A DNA stretch of 61,549 bases. It comes from Zoogloea oryzae (GTDB taxonomy: Bacteria; Pseudomonadota; Gammaproteobacteria; Burkholderiales; Rhodocyclaceae). The notes beneath the pieces are model-generated. The model saw nothing but the letters and a program-made list of their open reading frames with translations. It had not been told where the DNA came from and did no database searches. The stretch is from assembly GCF_030161255.1 (NCBI RefSeq), contig NZ_BSPX01000022.1, forward strand, positions 1-61,549. Reading direction: 5' to 3'. Positions 58,090-61,549 of this stretch are shown here, one piece after another. The translations under genes and the position numbers were made by a program. Within the stretch, counting starts at the first letter, position 1. Each line of letters opens with the position of its first letter.

Positions 58090-59274
58090 TCATCGCGCCT
58101 GCTCCGCGTCTTCCGGCATCGGGTCGGCAAGGCGTACGGCGATGTCGGCAAAGGCGTCGCGACAATCCATGAAGGCGTCCACCACGTCCGGGTCGAAATG
58201 CCTGCCGCGGCCGTCGCGGATGATCCGGGTGGTTTCTTCGAGGCTGAAGGGCGGCTTGTAAACGCGGCGGGTCATCAGTGCATCGAACACGTCGGCCAGG
58301 GCCATCAGGCGGGCCGACACCGGGATGTCGTCACCGGCCAGGCGCTGCGGGTAGCCGGAGCCGTCCCATTTCTCGTGGTGGCCGAGGGCGATCTCCCGCG
58401 CCACGCCCAGAAACTGGAAGGCCCGCGAAGCACTCTCGGCCGCATCGGCGCCGGCGCTCGCCGAGGCCTGTGCCATCGCCTTGCCGATGGCGTCGGCGCC
58501 GATGGTCGCGTGATGCTTCATGATCTCGAATTCCTCGTCGGTCAGCTTGCCCGGCTTGAGCAGGATGCCGTCGGGGATGCCGACCTTGCCCAGGTCGTGT
58601 AACGGCGCGGCCTTGACGATCATGCCCAGCCGGTCGCCGGCGAGGGCGTCGCGGAAACGCTCGTGGTCGGCCAGACGCCGGGCCAGCAGCTCCACGTAGG
58701 TCTGGGTGCGCACGATGTGCAGGCCGGTCTCGTTGTCGCGGGCCTCGGAAAGGCAGGCCAGGGCGCGCACGCTGAGATCCTGGATCAACAGGTTCTCACG
58801 CATCCGCCGGGCGACTTCGCCTTCGAGCCACTGGTTCTCGACAGACAGCCGGTCGCGGGCCTGCTTGAGTTCGAGGTGGGTGCGAACCCGCGCCAGCACG
58901 ATGGCCGGGTTGATCGGCTTGGTGATGTAGTCGACGGCGCCCAGCTCGAGCCCGTGCTCCTCGCTCTCGACGCCGTGCATGGCGGTCACGAAGATCACCG
59001 GGATGTTGCGGGTCACCGGGTCGGCGCGCAGGCGCTCCATCACGGCGTAGCCGTCCATGTCCGGCATCATCACGTCCAGGAGGATCAGGTCGGGGCGCGG
59101 CTGCAGCCCGGCGGCCCGCAGGGCGCGCTCGCCCGAGTTGGCCGCCCGGACGCGGTAATAGGGCTGGAGGAGCTCGCCGAGGATGGTCAGGTTCTGGGGC
59201 GTGTCATCCACGATCAGGATCGTCTGTCCCGGCTTGTTCTCGGCGTGTTGTGGGGCGCTGCCGTTACTGATCAT
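58090..59274 (-). CDS. Response regulator with HD-GYP phosphodiesterase domain
   Basis: 394 residues from the ATG at 59274 (MISNGSAPQHAENKPG), with GAGG six bases upstream. The receiver domain shows VDDTPQNLTIL, the phospho-acceptor in LILLDVMMPDMDG and Lys in YITKPINP. The HD-GYP domain has HDLGKVGIPDGILLKPGKL, KHHATIG, HHEKWDGSGYP and DVFDALMTRR, a complete set for c-di-GMP hydrolysis. It lies 42 bases downstream of the hybrid-kinase start in the same direction. It is probably phosphorylated by one of the adjacent kinases. Confidence 0.95.
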   Translation of the reverse strand: MISNGSAPQHAENKPGQTILIVDDTPQNLTILGELLQPYYRVRAANSGERALRAAGLQPRPDLILLDVMMPDMDGYAVMERLRADPVTRNIPVIFVTAMHGVESEEHGLELGAVDYITKPINPAIVLARVRTHLELKQARDRLSVENQWLEGEVARRMRENLLIQDLSVRALACLSEARDNETGLHIVRTQTYVELLARRLADHERFRDALAGDRLGMIVKAAPLHDLGKVGIPDGILLKPGKLTDEEFEIMKHHATIGADAIGKAMAQASASAGADAAESASRAFQFLGVAREIALGHHEKWDGSGYPQRLAGDDIPVSARLMALADVFDALMTRRVYKPPFSLEETTRIIRDGRGRHFDPDVVDAFMDCRDAFADIAVRLADPMPEDAEQAR

Positions 59275-59433
59275 GACCTGCCTCGGTTGGGAATGCGGGG
59301 TTCGACCCTTGCCCGGGAAGCGGGCGGATGGCGCTCGGGAGCGCACCGGGTCGATGACGTGGCACAGCGTACCACCGCACTGATTATCGGCAGCATGCAC
59401 ACGGGCTTTAACCCCGCGTCTCATTGCACCCCC

Positions 59434-59850
59434 TCAGGCAGCCAGCTTCCGGCGCAGCAGCCGCAACAACAGGCTGATGCCGGGGAGCTTCATGTAGAGC
59501 TCGCTGGCGGCGTCCCAATAATCCCGGTGGAAGTTTACCCGGCCGTCATCGTCAAACTTGAGGTGCGACACGCCCTGGATCACCTGCTCTGGCCCGCTGC
59601 GCCGGAAGCGGAAGTGAAAGGCCCACACCAGCACCGCGCCATCCGCATCCGCCACCTTCTCGAGCACCACGAAGCGCGGGGTCTCCACCTGGCGGAACAT
59701 GTGCCGGAAGATGCGCTGGATCGCCGGCACGCCGCGCACGTCGTTGAAGGGGTCGGTGAAGGTGGCGTCCTCGGCGTAGAAGGCCGGCAGGCGGACGACA
59801 CTCTCCTCGGTGAGGCTCTCGTAAAAGGCGATCAGGGCGTTCAGGCTCAT
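59434..59850 (-). CDS. Nuclear transport factor 2/SnoaL-like protein
   Basis: 138 residues. The NTF2 cone fold is suggested by ALIAFYESLTEESVVRLPAFYAEDATFTDPFNDVRG at the N-terminus and HLKFDDDGRVNFHRDYWDAASELY at the end. Members can be small enzymes or binding proteins. It follows the SDR gene by one base and precedes no further gene, so it is the last cistron of the operon that enters from the right edge. Confidence 0.88.
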   Translation of the reverse strand: MSLNALIAFYESLTEESVVRLPAFYAEDATFTDPFNDVRGVPAIQRIFRHMFRQVETPRFVVLEKVADADGAVLVWAFHFRFRRSGPEQVIQGVSHLKFDDDGRVNFHRDYWDAASELYMKLPGISLLLRLLRRKLAA

Positions 59851-59851
59851 T

Positions 59852-60613
59852 TCAGGCTCCGGTCCGCCGGCGCACCAGCGGGAAATACCAGCGGTAAGGC
59901 AACGCCGCCAGCAACTTCATGATGCGGGTGAAACGTTTCGGGAAATCGATCTCGAAGCGCCCTGTGGCGAAGCCCGCCACCAGCGCTTCGGCGGCGGCGT
60001 CGGGGCTCATCAACGCCGGCATGGCAAAGTCGTTGCGGGCGGTGAGGCGGGTGGCCACAAAGCCCGGATTGACCACCCACACCCCGACGCCCTTCGGCGC
60101 CAGATCGAAGTGCAGGCATTCGGCAAAGTGGATCAGCGCCGCCTTGCCCGGCCCGTAGCACAGCGCCCGGGGCAGGCCACGGTAGCCGGCCACGCTGGCC
60201 ACGAAGGCGATCCCGCCACCAGGCTGCAGATCGCCCAGCACGCAGGCGGCGAGGCGCATCGCCCCGCCAAAGTTGACCGCCACCACCCGCTCGGCCACCG
60301 CCAGATCAAATTTGTCGGCGCTCATCGGCACGTAGTCGCCGGCCAGGTAGATCGCCACATCCACGCCCTGCCATGCGGCGACGAGCCGATCCCGGGCAGC
60401 GGCGAGTGCTGCAGCGTCGGTGGCATCGCAAGGCAGGATCAGCACCTCGGCGTCGCCCAGATCGAGCCCCGCCAGCCGGTCGGCGCTGCGGGCGGTGAGG
60501 GCCAGCCGCGCCCCCAGCCCGGCCAGATGCTGCGCCAGCGCCGCGCCGATGCCGCTGGAGGCGCCCACCAGCCACACCCGGCGGCCGCGCCAGTCGGTGA
60601 TCTTCGGGTTCAT
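59852..60613 (-). CDS. SDR-family oxidoreductase
   Basis: 253 residues from the ATG at 60613 (MNPKITDWRGRRVWLVGASSGIG). The cofactor motif is GASSGIGAA; the catalytic Ser lies in FVASVAGYRG and YxxxK in CYGPGKAALIHF (YGPGK). The C-terminal segment (KRFTRIMKLLAALPYRWYFPLVRRR) is basic and hydrophobic and may touch the membrane. It overlaps the DUF3833 lipoprotein gene by four bases. The substrate is unknown; in similar operons it is linked with lipid modification (inference). Confidence 0.9.
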   Translation of the reverse strand: MNPKITDWRGRRVWLVGASSGIGAALAQHLAGLGARLALTARSADRLAGLDLGDAEVLILPCDATDAAALAAARDRLVAAWQGVDVAIYLAGDYVPMSADKFDLAVAERVVAVNFGGAMRLAACVLGDLQPGGGIAFVASVAGYRGLPRALCYGPGKAALIHFAECLHFDLAPKGVGVWVVNPGFVATRLTARNDFAMPALMSPDAAAEALVAGFATGRFEIDFPKRFTRIMKLLAALPYRWYFPLVRRRTGA

Positions 60614-61140
60614 GGCCCGGGCCGGCGGACGAAGGTGAGGGTCACCTCGCCCAGCCGGAAGCCCCATTTCGACATGTACGAGCGGTTCATCATCACCTGC
60701 CCGTCCATCAGGAACATCCAGTCGTCAAAATCCACGTGATAGGTGCGGCCATCCACCGGCAGGGCCAGCACGTAGCGCCAGCGCAGGGCGTTGCCGGCGA
60801 GCTCGCCGGTGGCCTCGCCGATCACGTCGTCGGCGCGGCCCCGGTAGCTGCCGTCGGGCTGGCGGGTGAGCGTCCACACCCGGCGCGAGGTGCTGCCGTC
60901 GGACCACTGGAAGCGCTCGTCGAGCACGCCGGTGTCGCCCTCCCAGCGGGCGTCGATCACCACGTGGAAGCGCTTCTTCACCTCGCCCGAGCGCCCCTGG
61001 AACATGCCCCAGCCGTCGACGGTGCCGTTGAGGTAGGTGCGCAGATCGAGCACCGGGGTTTCGGCCTTGTACTGTTCGACGCCCGGCGAGGCGCAGGCAG
61101 TGAGGCCGAGGCACAGGGCCGTGGCGAGCAGGGTTTTCAT
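60610..61140 (-). CDS. DUF3833 lipoprotein
   Basis: 176 residues. The lipoprotein signal is MKTLLATALCLGLTAC, with lipobox LTAC. The body (VLDLRTYLNGTVDGWGMFQGRSGEVKKRFHVVIDARW...VDFDDWMFLMDGQVMMNRSYMSKWGFRLGEVTLTF) carries the DUF3833 signatures. Function is not established. It overlaps both neighbours by four bases, which places it firmly in the operon. Confidence 0.92.
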   Translation of the reverse strand: MKTLLATALCLGLTACASPGVEQYKAETPVLDLRTYLNGTVDGWGMFQGRSGEVKKRFHVVIDARWEGDTGVLDERFQWSDGSTSRRVWTLTRQPDGSYRGRADDVIGEATGELAGNALRWRYVLALPVDGRTYHVDFDDWMFLMDGQVMMNRSYMSKWGFRLGEVTLTFVRRPGP

Positions 61141-61549
61141 GATGTGATCTCCAACAGGTGACGCCAGCGCCACAGAAGCACCGCCGCCACCGCCTTGAAG
61201 GCCAGCGGCAGCAGCGCGTAGGTGAAGCTGAGGGCGGGCAGCCCGGTGCCGCTGCCCGGTTGATAGCCCAGCCACGCCAGTAGCGGCAGGGCCAGCCCGG
61301 CGGCGAGGGCCAGGTTGAGTTTGGCGGCGAGGTTCCACACCCCGAAGCAGGCGCCGGCCCGGCCCTGGCGTTCGCCCAGGTCGGCGGCGATGGCGGCGGG
61401 CAGCGCCAGATCAGCCCCGAGAGCCAGCCCGGAGGCCACGCAGACCAGCGCAAAGCCCGCCACCTCGCCGGGCCCCAGCAGGGCCGCCCAGCCGAAGGCG
61501 AGCATTGCCAGCCCCATCGCGCCGAGCCAGGCGGTCACCCGGCCATGCC
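61137..61549 (-). CDS. MFS transporter, C-terminal part (5' end outside window)
   Basis: The last 137 or so residues of a membrane transporter: four hydrophobic segments (WLGAMGLAMLAFGWAALL, VAGFALVCVASGLALGADLAL, ALAAGLALPLLAWLG, YALLPLAFKAVAAVLL), with LGERQGRAGACFGVWNLAAKLNLALAAG between them, typical of the sugar-cation-symporter-like MFS branch. The frame is open to the window edge. The stop overlaps the DUF3833 start (ATGA). Confidence 0.85.
   Translation of the reverse strand, partial: HGRVTAWLGAMGLAMLAFGWAALLGPGEVAGFALVCVASGLALGADLALPAAIAADLGERQGRAGACFGVWNLAAKLNLALAAGLALPLLAWLGYQPGSGTGLPALSFTYALLPLAFKAVAAVLLWRWRHLLEITS

Overview
The window is GC-rich bacterial chromosome with densely packed genes. 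It probably comes from a betaproteobacterium of the Rhodocyclales (Azoarcus/Thauera-like). The evidence is the tol-pal-cpoB-queE-queC order, a spare infA gene, a large signalling repertoire and the codon use; the assignment is an inference.

Region 1 (1-6272) is core: the end of tolA, then tolB, pal, cpoB, queE and queC (cell-envelope Tol-Pal and queuosine synthesis), a YeeE/YedE sulfur-type transporter and two lysine tRNA genes.

Region 2 (about 6228-31843) is a 25.6-kb integrated mobile element. The last 45 bases of the second tRNA-Lys gene, including CCA, are repeated exactly at 31799-31843, which marks attL and attR. Inside are an exported CHAT/TPR protease-like protein with an exported alpha/beta hydrolase, a tyrosine integrase, small unknown mobile-element proteins, a RadC-like protein, an M48 lipoprotein peptidase, a 913-residue family B DNA polymerase downstream of five unknown genes, a winged-helix regulator, a type III restriction-modification pair, a BrnT/BrnA-like toxin-antitoxin pair with a frameshifted toxin, and an orphan Phd-type antitoxin. 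An integrase and att sites together with a self-encoded PolB suggest a pipolin-like (primer-independent PolB) or otherwise self-replicating integrative element. Two diverged ~198-bp elements with paired stems start at the stop codons of the polymerase and the winged-helix gene.

Region 3 (31851-42185) is chromosomal: an SDR opposite a light-repair operon (FAD oxidoreductase, photolyase/cryptochrome, DUF2256, DASH-type cryptochrome, FeS-BCP photolyase), then an AraC-type regulator, a degenerate GGDEF-EAL protein, an HDOD protein and an FMN reductase.

Region 4 (42612-61549) has infA, tRNA-Thr and a Cache-PAS-GGDEF cyclase. Next comes an HvfA/B/C-like RiPP operon translationally coupled to an ECF sigma factor and a zinc-finger anti-sigma. 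It is followed by an MFS transporter, a hemerythrin, a substrate-binding lipoprotein, two convergent hybrid histidine kinases, an HD-GYP response regulator, and an NTF2/SDR/DUF3833/MFS operon that runs off the right edge. One 32-base run of N interrupts the second kinase.
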